Assembly: GCA_030741055.1 (NCBI GenBank)
Contig: JASLWC010000003.1
Span: 1-49,007, forward strand
DNA from: Prochlorococcaceae cyanobacterium ETNP18_MAG_14
GTDB lineage: Bacteria; Cyanobacteriota; Cyanobacteriia; PCC-6307; Cyanobiaceae
Direction: 5' to 3'
Length of the DNA: 49,007 bases
A program made the translations under genes and the position numbers. This document shows, in pieces, positions 35,130 to 44,309 of this stretch. The notes below the pieces were generated by a model. The model made no database searches. It was not told the origin of the DNA and was given only the letters and a program-made list of their open reading frames with translations. Position 1 is the stretch's first letter, and each line of letters starts with the position of its first letter.

Positions 35130-36710
35130 TCAACTCTGATCAGTCAGCGAATCCTCATCCCCCATAGGTGTCAGATCAACTTGTAGCTCACCTGTCTTGA
35201 GATCCGTAGCCGGCTGAACATCTTCGGAACAACCCTGCTGGTCGACCAGTGTGGAAGACAACTCCTTCCCAGGCAGCTCAAAATCATCCTGCAGAGAATT
35301 TGATGAATCGCTGGCCTGAACAATGAGCTCTGATTCCATGGGACTTGAATCCTCAGAGCTGTCCTGCGCAGCACATTGAGGGCGCACGATCCTGGGGGAT
35401 GGAGCCTGGCCATGAACCCCCTCCATCCAGCTGCGACGAGCCACCTCGTACAAACACATCGCAGTAGCAACAGAAGCATTCAAGCTGGGGGTAACCCCCC
35501 GCAAAGGAATGCGTACAAGTTGATCGCAATGGCGGCGAGTTAACAAAGAGAGCCCCTGGTCTTCGGATCCTGTTACCACCACCAAAGGTCCTTCAAGATC
35601 AACATCAGGAAGAGTGATATCCCCCTCATCCGCCAGGCCAATAACGCGATAACCCGCCTGCTTAAGTGCTTCCAAAGAGCGATTGAGGTTTACTACACGT
35701 GCGACTGGCAAATGCTCCAAAGCACCTGCCGCCACCTTGGCGACTGAACCAGTAAGGCCAGCACTACGTCTTTGTGGCAAAACAACACCATGAGCACCAA
35801 GAGCCTCTGCAGAGCGAACAATGGCGCCGAGATTGTGCGGATCTGTGAGACCATCTAACGCCAACAACAGGGGTGGTTCCCCTAGAGCCGCACATCCCTC
35901 GATCAAACTTTGAAGGTCAAGGGTCTCAGCGGCAGCAGTCTGCAGAACAATCCCCTGATGTACAGCACCACCTGTGAGCTGACCAAGACGTGCCCAGGTG
36001 ACCTCTTCAACAAGCACTCCGGATGATTTGGCCTCGCGAAGCAAGCGCAGAAACTTTGGCGCGCTTCGCAAGTCGGATGTACACCAGATGCGATGTATGG
36101 GCCGCCCAGCTTCAAGTGCAGCTTGAGTGGCATGGCGTCCCCAAAGCAAATCATCAGCAGGGGCTGGACCAAATGCCTCAGCCTCTGGAGCACGAGCTGA
36201 TGTTGATTGCTCCAGCCTGGGTGTAGGTGGCTGTTTATCTGGAGAACGCGATCTTCCTCCCCAAGAGGGTCGTTTCCCAAACCGTTCATCTTCAGTGCGA
36301 TCTGATGGCCTGGTTCCTCGGAATTGACGAGACCCCTCCCTACTAACTGGACGGCCTTGATCAGAACGAGGGCGATCACGACGATCACGGCTGAAACGAC
36401 CCTGCTGGGAGCGGCCAGTATCAAATCTGCCTGCAGAGCCATCACCCGCATCCTCATCACGCCCGATGCGATAGACACTGCCCTGTCTTGAAGCGCGACC
36501 ACTAGAAGAACTACTGCTGGATGATCGACTGCTGTAGCCAGATCGGCCGGAAGCCCCATCTCCATCACGTCGGCCACCATCTCGACGGCTGCTACCTGGG
36601 CCACCGCCCCTAGTAGGGCCTCCCCTAGAAGGACCACCCCTAGAAGGACCACCCCTAGAAGGGCCTCCAGGAGAGGATTTGCCAGGACGGCGATCGAAGC
36701 GGGAGCTCAT
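35130..36710 (-). CDS. rlmB: TrmH-family rRNA 2'-O-methyltransferase with long disordered tails
   Basis: The catalytic part lies at about residues 185-425 of 526. It has a substrate-binding domain (DLLWGRHATQAALEAGRPI) and the SPOUT knot with LALDGLTDPHNLGAIVRSAEALGAHGVVLP, VVVTGSEDQGLSLL and IPLRGVTPSLNASVATAMCLYEVAR. RlmB methylates G2251 of 23S rRNA. A 180-residue N-terminal tail rich in Arg, Gly and Ser opens with RGGPS repeats. A 95-residue acidic tail follows the catalytic domain. Both look disordered and could bind RNA (RGG part). It lies 14 bases after the mini-RNase III gene. Confidence 0.88.
   Translation of the reverse strand: MSSRFDRRPGKSSPGGPSRGGPSRGGPSRGGPTRGGGPGSSRRDGGRRDGDGASGRSGYSSRSSSSSSSSGRASRQGSVYRIGRDEDAGDGSAGRFDTGRSQQGRFSRDRRDRPRSDQGRPVSREGSRQFRGTRPSDRTEDERFGKRPSWGGRSRSPDKQPPTPRLEQSTSARAPEAEAFGPAPADDLLWGRHATQAALEAGRPIHRIWCTSDLRSAPKFLRLLREAKSSGVLVEEVTWARLGQLTGGAVHQGIVLQTAAAETLDLQSLIEGCAALGEPPLLLALDGLTDPHNLGAIVRSAEALGAHGVVLPQRRSAGLTGSVAKVAAGALEHLPVARVVNLNRSLEALKQAGYRVIGLADEGDITLPDVDLEGPLVVVTGSEDQGLSLLTRRHCDQLVRIPLRGVTPSLNASVATAMCLYEVARRSWMEGVHGQAPSPRIVRPQCAAQDSSEDSSPMESELIVQASDSSNSLQDDFELPGKELSSTLVDQQGCSEDVQPATDLKTGELQVDLTPMGDEDSLTDQS
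36602..36668. repeat. 15-bp tandem repeat encoding RGGPS units in rlmB
   Basis: The unit CCTAGAAGGACCACC, with minor variants, repeats about four times and encodes the RGGPS/RGGPT series at residues 17-40 of the protein. Two units are identical, implying recent slippage. The unit length keeps the frame. Confidence 0.85.
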
Positions 36711-36724
36711 GACGAGAAGAGAAG

Positions 36725-37132
36725 CTATGTCAGGTCGTTTTCGGTCTCATCCAGTCGATCCAAGAGCTGCGCGAGCCGCGCCGGATTCTGCAAAAAGAGC
36801 CAGCCAACCATTGTCTCAAATCCCGTGGCCTTGCCATAGGTCGCGGCATCACCCCGACGTGGTCCTCGTCCGGACTTGTTGCGACCTCGCCGCACTAGGT
36901 CCTTCTCAAAATCGGAGAGATGGACATCCAAGCGAAGCAGCACTTCCGCCTGCGCAGCAGCCTTCACCTCTGCCACAACAGCCTGATGGAGATCTACTGA
37001 GCGCCCAGGCTGATGACAATGTCGCAGGCGCTGGTGCAATTCCCAAACTGCATCACCAAGCCATGCCAATTGCAACGGTCCCAGTTCATCAGCACCACCG
37101 CTAACCGACTGACTACGAATCCAGTCGTTCAA
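36725..37132 (-). CDS. mrnC: Mini-ribonuclease III
   Basis: This 135-residue protein is an RNase III catalytic domain without the dsRNA-binding domain. It has LQLAWLGDAVWELHQRL, a VRRGRNKSGRGPRRGDAATYGKATGFETMVGWLFLQ segment, and conserved Asp/Glu positions. Mini-III matures the ends of 23S rRNA in Bacillus, and cyanobacterial copies are known. Its 5' end overlaps the STAS gene by 4 bases (ATGA), and rlmB follows. Two 23S-directed enzymes are thus together. Confidence 0.92.
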   Translation of the reverse strand: MNDWIRSQSVSGGADELGPLQLAWLGDAVWELHQRLRHCHQPGRSVDLHQAVVAEVKAAAQAEVLLRLDVHLSDFEKDLVRRGRNKSGRGPRRGDAATYGKATGFETMVGWLFLQNPARLAQLLDRLDETENDLT

Positions 37133-37485
37133 GCTGTTAACTGACTCAGAGCCGCGCGCAAATCAGCTGCCAGATGAAGGAAATCCTCAAGCCGCACTAA
37201 CTTCACGGTCTGGACTACCCGCGCATTGCCCACTACCGCAAACGAACGCTTGGCATCAATGCATTGCTTAGCAGTTTGCACTAAGGCGCCAAGGCCAGAG
37301 GAATCGAGGAAGTCGATCTTGCTCAAGTCAATAACCATGGGAGAGGGATTGGACTGGAGCACATCCGCCACATAGGTCATGAACTGCTTCTCGGAATAAG
37401 CATCTAGCTGGCCAGTGAACTGAAACACCAAACAGCCCTGCCGCCGTTCGAAACCACCTCTTAGTGAAACGGTCAGTCGCTGCAA
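37129..37485 (-). CDS. STAS-domain anti-anti-sigma-type protein
   Basis: The 118-residue protein is a single STAS domain with LVFQFTGQLDAYSEKQFMTY, VIDLSKIDFLDSSGLGALVQTAKQC and FAVVGNARVVQTVKLVRLEDFL. The DSSGLG motif holds the serine phosphorylated by RsbW/SpoIIAB-type kinases. The unphosphorylated form releases the kinase's target. A matching kinase-like ATPase is at 5572-6060. Overlap with mrnC suggests translational coupling, but the functional link is unclear. Confidence 0.9.
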   Translation of the reverse strand: MQRLTVSLRGGFERRQGCLVFQFTGQLDAYSEKQFMTYVADVLQSNPSPMVIDLSKIDFLDSSGLGALVQTAKQCIDAKRSFAVVGNARVVQTVKLVRLEDFLHLAADLRAALSQLTA

Positions 37486-37558
37486 TTCGGTGATGGGACC
37501 AGTCCCCCGGGTGCTAATGGCACGAAGTGTAGTGATACTGCTCGATGCGCACCACGCT

Positions 37559-38698
37559 TCAGCGACGTTCTGCCATCAGCTCCACAAAATGACCAAAGTG
37601 GTGGTCGGCATCATGAGGGCCTGGACTGGCCTCCGGGTGATACTGCACACCAAAAATCGGTCGATCCCGATGAGCTATCGCTGCAACAGTGCGGTCGTTG
37701 AGATTGAGATGGGTCACAACCACACTGGTCTGCGGCAGAGACTCAGCATCAAGCGCAAAACCGTGGTTCTGACTGGTGATCTCCACACGACCAGTGGTGC
37801 CGCAAGGATGGTTAAGTCCTCGATGGCCATAGGCCAATTTGAAAGTGCGTCCACCCATTGCTAGGCCAAGAATCTGATGCCCCAGGCAGATGCCAAACAG
37901 TGGTATATCAACTTTATTTAATAAGTCGCCAACCAAGGAAATACCAGCAGACACTGCAGCGGGATCACCTGGTCCGTTGGATAAAAACACCCCCTCTGGA
38001 TTTGAGCTCAACACAGTGGTCAAGTCGGTGCTAGCTGGCAGCACGGTGACCTCACAACCGTGAGCAACCAAACGATCGAGGATGGCCCTCTTGATACCGA
38101 AATCAATTGCGACAACGCGATAGGGCGAATCAGTGCGTCTCTTAAGCCTTTGGTCAAAGGCCACAGCACAAGTCGAGGTCCAGGTGTAGGAATCTTTTGT
38201 GGAAACCTTTTCGGCGAGGTTCAACCCCTCCATGGATGGAGCCTGCTGCAACTGCTCAAGTAGCTGCTGAGCAGAACAGCCATCGCCACTAATCACCCCA
38301 TTCATGGCTCCAGCCTCGCGAAGATGTCTTACAAGCGCTCTGGTGTCAACGCCAGAAATGCCCACAACCCGCTGCTGCTCAAGCCAACTCTGCAGCGACT
38401 GTTGGCACCGCCAACTGCTGGGCAGCGGAGAAAGCTGACGAGCAATGACACCTCTGGCATGGGAAAAGGAAGATTCCTGATCATCAAGATTGACTCCTGT
38501 ATTGCCCAACTCCGGATAGGTGAACGTGACTAACTGACCGGAATAACTGGGATCAGTAAGCACCTCCTGATAACCCGTCATGCCTGTGTTGAAGACCACT
38601 TCACCGATCGCACTACCGCGATATCCAAAGGCCATTCCCTCCAGCACCGTGCCATCAGCAAGCACCAATAGCGCCGAATTTCGGGATGAAGCAGACAT
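37559..38698 (-). CDS. carA: Carbamoyl-phosphate synthase small subunit
   Basis: This 379-residue glutamine amidotransferase subunit supplies ammonia to CarB for carbamoyl phosphate (arginine and pyrimidine synthesis). The N-terminal half has [25 protein letters not shown]. The class I GATase domain has nucleophile [13 protein letters not shown], and [12 protein letters not shown] with the His and Glu of the triad. ATG 38698 ([11 protein letters not shown]) is preferred over the slightly longer frame. carB is not adjacent. trpD lies 30 bases upstream. Confidence 0.96.
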   Translation of the reverse strand: MSASSRNSALLVLADGTVLEGMAFGYRGSAIGEVVFNTGMTGYQEVLTDPSYSGQLVTFTYPELGNTGVNLDDQESSFSHARGVIARQLSPLPSSWRCQQSLQSWLEQQRVVGISGVDTRALVRHLREAGAMNGVISGDGCSAQQLLEQLQQAPSMEGLNLAEKVSTKDSYTWTSTCAVAFDQRLKRRTDSPYRVVAIDFGIKRAILDRLVAHGCEVTVLPASTDLTTVLSSNPEGVFLSNGPGDPAAVSAGISLVGDLLNKVDIPLFGICLGHQILGLAMGGRTFKLAYGHRGLNHPCGTTGRVEITSQNHGFALDAESLPQTSVVVTHLNLNDRTVAAIAHRDRPIFGVQYHPEASPGPHDADHHFGHFVELMAERR

Positions 38699-38728
38699 CA
38701 GCGGAAGCACACCGAACTCATCGCAGTT

Positions 38729-39784
38729 TCATTCTCCAATTTGATGCTCAAGTGCACCACGAAGCTCTTGTAGCCGCTGCCAAGGGCGACCCTGTTGCAA
38801 ACAGTCCTGGGCAGTAGATACACCAACCTTTAGATCATCTTGCAGTCCAGCAGCCCAGAGCACTAGAGCAGTATTCAATGCCACCACATCCCGCTGGGGA
38901 TTGGTTCCACCACCTTGAAGTACAGCGGTAAGAATCGCTTGATTCGTTGCCAGATCACCACCCTTAAGTGCTTGCAGAGAAGCGGCCTCAAGCCCGAGTT
39001 CCGCCGAATCAATCGAAGATTGCCTTAGCTCACCATTCTCAAGTAAACGCAACGAATTAACTCCCTCCAAGGAGGCTTCATCAAGACCACCAGCACCATG
39101 AACAACAACGGCCCGCTGCAAACCAAGTTGCTGTAACGCTTCCGCCATCGGATCTAGTAACTCTGCCTTTGCCACCCCAAGCACTTGAGCCTGGGGCTGT
39201 AAAGGGTTCACCAATGGGCCGAGAAGATTGAAGATAGTTCGTACTCCAAGGCTTCGCCTCAAAGGCGCCAGGTTGACCAAAGCTGGATGCCAGGCAGGGG
39301 CAAATAAAAATGTGACACCTACCTGAGAGAGCGCCGCCACCACAGTGGCCAGAGGTGCATTTAGCTGCAGCCCCAAACCCTCGAGAACATCGGCGGAACC
39401 AACCTTGCCACTTGCGCTGCGATTTCCATGTTTGGCCACATTTACCCCGCAAGCAGCGGCTGTAAAAGCCACAGCGGTTGAAATATTGAACGTGTCAGCA
39501 CCATCGCCACCAGTCCCACAGGTATCGACCGTAGGGATAGCCGGCAATGGACATGGCAGAGGACAAGCCCCTCTCAACACCTGAGCCATGCCAGCCAGCT
39601 CACTACCGGTCACCCCCTTTGCCCTTAGAGCCGCTAGGAATGCCCCTGTCTGCACAGGGGTTAGCTGTTCCGCCAGCCATGCCTTCATCAAGGCAGTAGC
39701 TTCCGCAGCGGGAAGGTTCTCTCCTTCAAGCAACATCTCGAGGATTTGCGGCCATGAGGGAGAAGCAACAGTAGAAGCAGACAT
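38729..39784 (-). CDS. trpD: Anthranilate phosphoribosyltransferase
   Basis: The 351-residue enzyme transfers the phosphoribosyl group from PRPP to anthranilate, the second step of the tryptophan branch. The N-terminal helices are followed by the PRPP loop [20 protein letters not shown], the [21 protein letters not shown] anthranilate region, and [19 protein letters not shown] 39784 is preferred. The open frame to 39850 runs through a terminator-like hairpin and so is unlikely to be coding. Other trp genes are not present. Confidence 0.95.
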   Translation of the reverse strand: MSASTVASPSWPQILEMLLEGENLPAAEATALMKAWLAEQLTPVQTGAFLAALRAKGVTGSELAGMAQVLRGACPLPCPLPAIPTVDTCGTGGDGADTFNISTAVAFTAAACGVNVAKHGNRSASGKVGSADVLEGLGLQLNAPLATVVAALSQVGVTFLFAPAWHPALVNLAPLRRSLGVRTIFNLLGPLVNPLQPQAQVLGVAKAELLDPMAEALQQLGLQRAVVVHGAGGLDEASLEGVNSLRLLENGELRQSSIDSAELGLEAASLQALKGGDLATNQAILTAVLQGGGTNPQRDVVALNTALVLWAAGLQDDLKVGVSTAQDCLQQGRPWQRLQELRGALEHQIGE

Positions 39785-39793
39785 CGATGCAGT

Positions 39794-39821
39794 AAAAAAC
39801 CCGGGTGCGATGCACTCCGGG
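39794..39821 (-). terminator. Terminator-like hairpin 9 bases before trpD (attenuator candidate)
   Basis: On the minus strand CCCGG-A-GTGC-ATC-GCAC-CCGGG forms a 9-bp stem with one bulged A. It is followed at once by TTTTTT, the full shape of an intrinsic terminator. It lies upstream of the trpD start, with no minus-strand gene before it, so it is placed to stop or regulate trpD transcription. Confidence 0.65.
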
Positions 39822-39852
39822 CCGGGTGATGGGGACGACACCACTATCACCT

Positions 39853-39871
39853 AAAAAATCGCCGCTGGCGA
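39853..39871 (-). terminator. Second, weaker terminator-like hairpin in the trpD leader
   Basis: On the minus strand TCGCC-AGC-GGCGA is followed directly by TTTTTT, a 5-bp stem with a six-T run. It lies 31 bases upstream of the stronger hairpin. TAGAAT at 39893-39888 (minus strand) may be the -10 of the promoter, placing both hairpins inside a leader of about 100 bases. Confidence 0.5.
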
Positions 39872-39996
39872 GAACTACAACAAGCCGATTCTATTTTTTT
39901 ATTAGCGCAATGTTTGATGATCACAGCTTCCCAAGAATCCCTCTAGGCTCGCGCTGCAGACTGGCTGCATAGGTTGAACCATGTAGCGATACCGGC

Positions 39997-41748
39997 ATGG
40001 CTGCATTCCGCCTCGATCTAATTGGCCGTTACCTGAAGCCCCATCGCCGCACTGTGCTGATGGGAGCAATGGCTCTTGTGGTGGTGAACGTTCTAAGCGT
40101 CATCATCCCTCTAGAAGTGAAGCGCATTGTCGATGAGCTTCAAGGAAGCTTTGCCATAACAGAAGTACTGCGTCAGGCGGGTTTGATTGTGGTTCTAGCC
40201 AGCGCCATGGCGATCGTGCGCCTGATTTCCAGACAAATGGTTTTCGGAGTAGGGCGTCAGGTTGAAGTGGAACTGCGCCAGCGGTTGTTTGACCACATGC
40301 TCCAGCAAGAAACTAGCTGGGTACAGGAAACCGGAAGCGGTGAAGTTATTAGCCGAGCAACCAGCGATGTGGAGAACATTCGCCGCTTACTTGGATTCGC
40401 GATTCTGAGCCTTACCAACACTGTGTTGGCCTACTGCTTCACTCTGCCGGCAATGCTGGCCATCGACCCATGGCTAACCCTGGCGGCAATCTCCCTCTAC
40501 CCAGTAATGCTGGGCACAGTGCGCCTCTTTGGGGGGCGAATGATGCGGCAACAAAAACGCCAGCAAGAAGCCCTTTCAAGCCTCAGCGAACTAATTCAGG
40601 AGGACCTTTCAGGCATAGGGGCCATCAAGATCTACGGCCAAGAGCAACCTGAGCAGGAGGCGTTTGCCGAGCTCAATAACTCCTATAGAGACTCGGCCAT
40701 TCGCCTGGCGCGTACACGCAGCACCTTATTCCCGCTATTAGGGGGAATCTCCTCGTTTTCACTACTAACGCTATTAGCTCTAGGCAGTGGCCAACTAGAG
40801 CGAGACAGCCTCACCGTCGGCGGATTGGTGGCCTTGATCATTTTTGTGGAGCGTCTAGTTTTTCCTACCGCTCTTCTGGGTTTCACCCTGAACTCTTTTC
40901 AAATCGGCCAGGTGAGTTTGGAGCGTGTGGAAGAACTGCTCAAGCGCGTACCCATAATCGGCAATCCCGCCTCCCCGTTAACTCTAGAAAAACCACTTCA
41001 GGGGCTAATCGAAGCACGTGAACTTCGGGTGCGATACGACGACAGCAACCGCGACACACTTGCGGGACTGAGCTTTGTAATCAAACCAGGGGAACTTGTT
41101 GCTGTAGTGGGACCAGTTGGATGTGGAAAAACAACCCTGGCTCGAGCCCTAGGACGCATGGTGGCGGTTCCAAGAGGCCAACTATTCGTAGATAACCACG
41201 ACGTAAATGATCTACTGCTTGAAGATCTCCGCAGCAGCGTGGCCCTTGTCCCACAGGAGGGATATCTGTTCACGAGCAGCCTCGCCGACAACCTTCGCTA
41301 TGGCGATCCCAAAGCTTCTATAGAGCGCATTCAGAAAGCTGCTGAGCAAGCCCACCTGATGGACGATGTGCGCGGCTTTCCAGATGGCTTCGACACGCTG
41401 GTAGGGGAAAGAGGCATAACACTCAGTGGTGGCCAACGCCAACGCACGGCACTTGGCAGAGCCCTTCTGGTACCAGCACCTGTGTTGGTACTTGATGATG
41501 CACTAGCAAGTGTGGACAACAAAACAGCTGCAGCAATCCTCAGCTCTATTCGAAGCCAACAGAGTCGAACAATCCTGATGATCAGCCACCAACTCTCTGC
41601 AGCTGCAGCCTGTGATCGAATTCTGGTTATGGAGCAGGGGCGCCTTGTTCAACAGGGCCACCACACCGAACTAGTAAATATCCAGGGGCTCTACCGAAGT
41701 CTTTGGGAACGAGAGCAAGCCAATGAAAAGCTAGATGCCGTTGCCTAA
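39997..41748 (+). CDS. ABC exporter, MsbA/MdlB-like half transporter
   Basis: The 583-residue protein has six membrane helices (about residues 1-310) fused to an ATPase domain. The latter shows Walker A VGPVGCGKTTLARAL, Q loop VPQEGYLFTSS, signature LSGGQRQRTALGRALL, Walker B VLVLDDALASVD and ISHQLS. The residue after the Walker B Asp is Asp, not the catalytic Glu. This is common in one half of heterodimeric exporters such as MdlAB. No partner gene lies nearby. The substrate is unknown: lipid or drug. Confidence 0.93.
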   Translation: MAAFRLDLIGRYLKPHRRTVLMGAMALVVVNVLSVIIPLEVKRIVDELQGSFAITEVLRQAGLIVVLASAMAIVRLISRQMVFGVGRQVEVELRQRLFDHMLQQETSWVQETGSGEVISRATSDVENIRRLLGFAILSLTNTVLAYCFTLPAMLAIDPWLTLAAISLYPVMLGTVRLFGGRMMRQQKRQQEALSSLSELIQEDLSGIGAIKIYGQEQPEQEAFAELNNSYRDSAIRLARTRSTLFPLLGGISSFSLLTLLALGSGQLERDSLTVGGLVALIIFVERLVFPTALLGFTLNSFQIGQVSLERVEELLKRVPIIGNPASPLTLEKPLQGLIEARELRVRYDDSNRDTLAGLSFVIKPGELVAVVGPVGCGKTTLARALGRMVAVPRGQLFVDNHDVNDLLLEDLRSSVALVPQEGYLFTSSLADNLRYGDPKASIERIQKAAEQAHLMDDVRGFPDGFDTLVGERGITLSGGQRQRTALGRALLVPAPVLVLDDALASVDNKTAAAILSSIRSQQSRTILMISHQLSAAAACDRILVMEQGRLVQQGHHTELVNIQGLYRSLWEREQANEKLDAVA

Positions 41749-41851
41749 CCAACTGGTAACAAATACCTAAGTACTGAAACGGTTAAGCACAAATGCAAGA
41801 CAATTACATCGCAAGCGGCTTAGCTATAAGGGTGAGCTAGAGGGACATGAC

Positions 41852-42103
41852 ATGACAGGCGGAACCGGATACTCCTTACGCTGCACCCTCACCTTTGGCG
41901 ACATCTACGGCCAGATTTTGGCCTGGATGGCAGTGATCTTCGTAAGCCTTGCCGCAGGGCTAGGCCTAATGGGCTCAAGCAGGCCACTCTTCGCTCTTGT
42001 CGGCGTGGGGTTGATCCTGGTGCTAAGTCTGCCCTTCCTCCTATTTGCATTCGTCACAACGCTGCTCAACCACATCCAGCTGGAACCAAAAGGAACTGCC
42101 TAG
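41852..42103 (+). CDS. Small two-span membrane protein
   Basis: This 83-residue protein begins MTGGTGYSLRCTLTFGDIYGQ and has two helices, ILAWMAVIFVSLAAGLGLMG and LFALVGVGLILVLSLPFLLFAFVTTLL. It follows the ABC exporter by 103 bases and precedes msrA by 24 bases. The GAGGGACATGAC context before ATG is a fair ribosome-binding site. It looks conserved-type but I cannot name the family. Confidence 0.75.
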   Translation: MTGGTGYSLRCTLTFGDIYGQILAWMAVIFVSLAAGLGLMGSSRPLFALVGVGLILVLSLPFLLFAFVTTLLNHIQLEPKGTA

Positions 42104-42127
42104 GGTTGGCAAACTTTCAAAAATGTG

Positions 42128-42847
42128 ATGTTCCCTTCCTGGTTGTCAGCCAAGGCTTCTAACCAAGAACCAGGCCACTCAACAGTTGAGCAACATGCCG
42201 TTCTTGGTACAGCGCTGCAGGCTCAAATCACAACAGACCAAGAAGTTGCGCTATTTGCTTGTGGCTGTTTCTGGGGCGCCGAAAAAGGCTTCTGGAAATT
42301 GCCTGGGGTTGTGACCACAGCAGTGGGATATGCCGGGGGTCAAAAAGATAAACCGACCTACCAGGAAGTCTGTTCAGGACGCACTGGACACACGGAGGCC
42401 GTACGGGTGGTGTGGAACAAAACCACTATTGATTTCAGCGACCTGCTGAAACTGTTCTGGGAATGCCATAACCCAACCCAAGGTGATCGACAGGGTAACG
42501 ATCGTGGCAGTCAGTATCGATCGGCTATTTACACCACCACAGCACAGCAAGCAGAGCTGGCCCAGGCCAGTCGAGATAGCTTCCAGCAACTCCTAAGCCA
42601 ACAAGGCCTTGGGCCAATCACAACAGAAATCAAAGCCGATCAACAATTCCACTACGCCGAGTCATACCACCAGCAATACCTTGCAAAACCCGGTAGTCGT
42701 CCTTACTGCTCTGCCATGCCTACCCAGGTGGCACTAGGTGCCTTCCCTGGCGCGAACTACAAACTCCCCACGAGTATCTGGGACAACTACGACTGGTCAA
42801 TTCAGCACTGTGTTCTACGCAGCAACAACGCAGCGATCAAGCTTTAA
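42128..42847 (+). CDS. msrA: Peptide methionine-S-sulfoxide reductase
   Basis: The 239-residue protein has the catalytic motif [28 protein letters not shown], then [46 protein letters not shown] and [12 protein letters not shown]. It repairs oxidised methionine S-sulfoxide in proteins. It is longer than the E. coli enzyme at the C-terminus, with further Cys in YCSAM and IQHCVL that may be resolving residues. ATG 42128 follows a GTG 3 bases earlier. Confidence 0.96.
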   Translation: MFPSWLSAKASNQEPGHSTVEQHAVLGTALQAQITTDQEVALFACGCFWGAEKGFWKLPGVVTTAVGYAGGQKDKPTYQEVCSGRTGHTEAVRVVWNKTTIDFSDLLKLFWECHNPTQGDRQGNDRGSQYRSAIYTTTAQQAELAQASRDSFQQLLSQQGLGPITTEIKADQQFHYAESYHQQYLAKPGSRPYCSAMPTQVALGAFPGANYKLPTSIWDNYDWSIQHCVLRSNNAAIKL

Positions 42848-42874
42848 ACAGGCATCAGTTTTGAACAGGCATCA
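42843..42874. repeat. 15-bp direct repeat after msrA
   Basis: TTTAAACAGGCATCA (42843-42857) and TTTGAACAGGCATCA (42860-42874) differ by one base and lie 2 bases apart, overlapping the msrA stop. A third partial copy, TTTTGAACAGCAACTA, appears near 42940. The rest of the gap to 43118 shows no gene. Confidence 0.7.
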
Positions 42875-43118
42875 AGCTTCATCTAGTGCCCAGCAACTTC
42901 TATGCCAATCAGCAGCAACAAGCAAATCCAGCTAGCTAATTTTGAACAGCAACTAACCTCAACAATCAAAACAAGAGCGACTCCTGAAAAGCTGCTCTTT
43001 GAGTAGGAATCAGACTGACCACAGTAATAAGTGCAAGCAGAGAAGCTACGCGACGACTCAATCGCCATTAGCGACCACAGCAGGCAGAATTTCTACCTGC
43101 TGTGGTGGAATCCTGAGC

Positions 43119-44303
43119 ATGACCAGATTCATCCACACCGCTGATTGGCAGATCGGCAAGCCCTACAAGACGATCACTGATGAGCACAAACGTTTCGAGT
43201 TGCAGCAGGAAAGACTCACTGCCATAGGACGTATCCGTGATATTGCTCGGATGCAGTCGGCAGAATTTGTTCTAGTGGCCGGCGATCTATTTGACTCGCC
43301 AACACCACCTACCAATACTGTCCTAAAGGTGCTGGAAGCCATCGCAGAGATGGAACTACCCGTGCTGGTAATACCCGGCAACCACGATCACGGTGCACTT
43401 GGCACTGTGTGGCATCGCGACGACTTCCAACGCCATCAACAGCAAATGGCTCCCAACTTGCAACTGCTGCTGGAACGGCAACCAGTAGAACTTGATCAGG
43501 CAGTAATACTGCCGTGCCCGTTGCTGCGCAATAAAGACAACAACGACCCCACCCTCTGGCTGCGCAGCTTCAACTGGAGTTCACTACCGCAGATGAAGCC
43601 TCGAATCATCCTTGCTCATGGGGGGGTGCATGGCTTTGGGGGGCGTGATTACGACCTAGATGGTGAAGCTCAGAGCAATGCAAACAATCTGATCGACTTA
43701 GATGGTTTACCGGCGCAGGAGATCGACTACATCGCCCTGGGAGATTGGCACAATCTCAAACAAGTCAATGTCAATACTTGGTATCCAGGCACGCCAGAAG
43801 CAGATCGCTTTGATCAAGGGGAAAACAACCAAAGAGGACAAGTCTTGCGAGTAGAGGTCAGCCGCGGTGGTATGCCCCAGGTCGAACCAGTTTCAACGGG
43901 AAGAATTCGCTGGCACAACATCAAATTTAACTTCAACAACGATGCAGACCTAGATCGTTTCGAACGTCAGGTTGAGGAGCTCACCGCCGGTCGTATCTCG
44001 AGAGATCTACTACGAGTTGAGGTAAGTGGAAGCCTCAGCCTGGCAGGTCACCATCGCTACGAAAAAATAGTGGCTGATTTGAATAACAAACTACTGCGCT
44101 TAAGACTAAAAGGCGTATGTCAACAGGCGCCTGAAGCAGAGGAACTTGAACAGCTCACAGGTCGCATCGATGATCCACTTATAGCTCTTGTTGCCAATCA
44201 ACTGAAGCAGCGCATCGATCACGACGACAATCCAGATTCCGAGCAAGCTGCCATCACGCGGGTTGCTCTCTGTGAGTTGTTCCGCTTTGCCGGCAGCCGC
44301 TGA
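43119..44303 (+). CDS. SbcD/YhaO-like DNA repair nuclease
   Basis: This 394-residue calcineurin-like phosphoesterase has FIHTADWQIGKPYKTI, LVAGDLFDSPTPP, VIPGNHDHGALGT, ILAHGGVHGFGG and ALGDWHNLKQV. These are the Mre11/SbcD metal-site blocks. The first block has DxQ where Mre11 has DxH, a change I also associate with some bacterial relatives. ATG 43119 gives the family start. Its partner ATPase follows after 6 bases. The pair probably processes DNA ends or hairpins. Confidence 0.88.
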   Translation: MTRFIHTADWQIGKPYKTITDEHKRFELQQERLTAIGRIRDIARMQSAEFVLVAGDLFDSPTPPTNTVLKVLEAIAEMELPVLVIPGNHDHGALGTVWHRDDFQRHQQQMAPNLQLLLERQPVELDQAVILPCPLLRNKDNNDPTLWLRSFNWSSLPQMKPRIILAHGGVHGFGGRDYDLDGEAQSNANNLIDLDGLPAQEIDYIALGDWHNLKQVNVNTWYPGTPEADRFDQGENNQRGQVLRVEVSRGGMPQVEPVSTGRIRWHNIKFNFNNDADLDRFERQVEELTAGRISRDLLRVEVSGSLSLAGHHRYEKIVADLNNKLLRLRLKGVCQQAPEAEELEQLTGRIDDPLIALVANQLKQRIDHDDNPDSEQAAITRVALCELFRFAGSR

Positions 44304-44309
44304 GTATCA

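Noticed and set aside
42999-43118. N-terminal extension of the SbcD-like protein
   Set aside because: The 40 extra residues are Cys/Ser/Thr-rich and unlike the family, and MTRFIHTADW at 43119 is the normal start.
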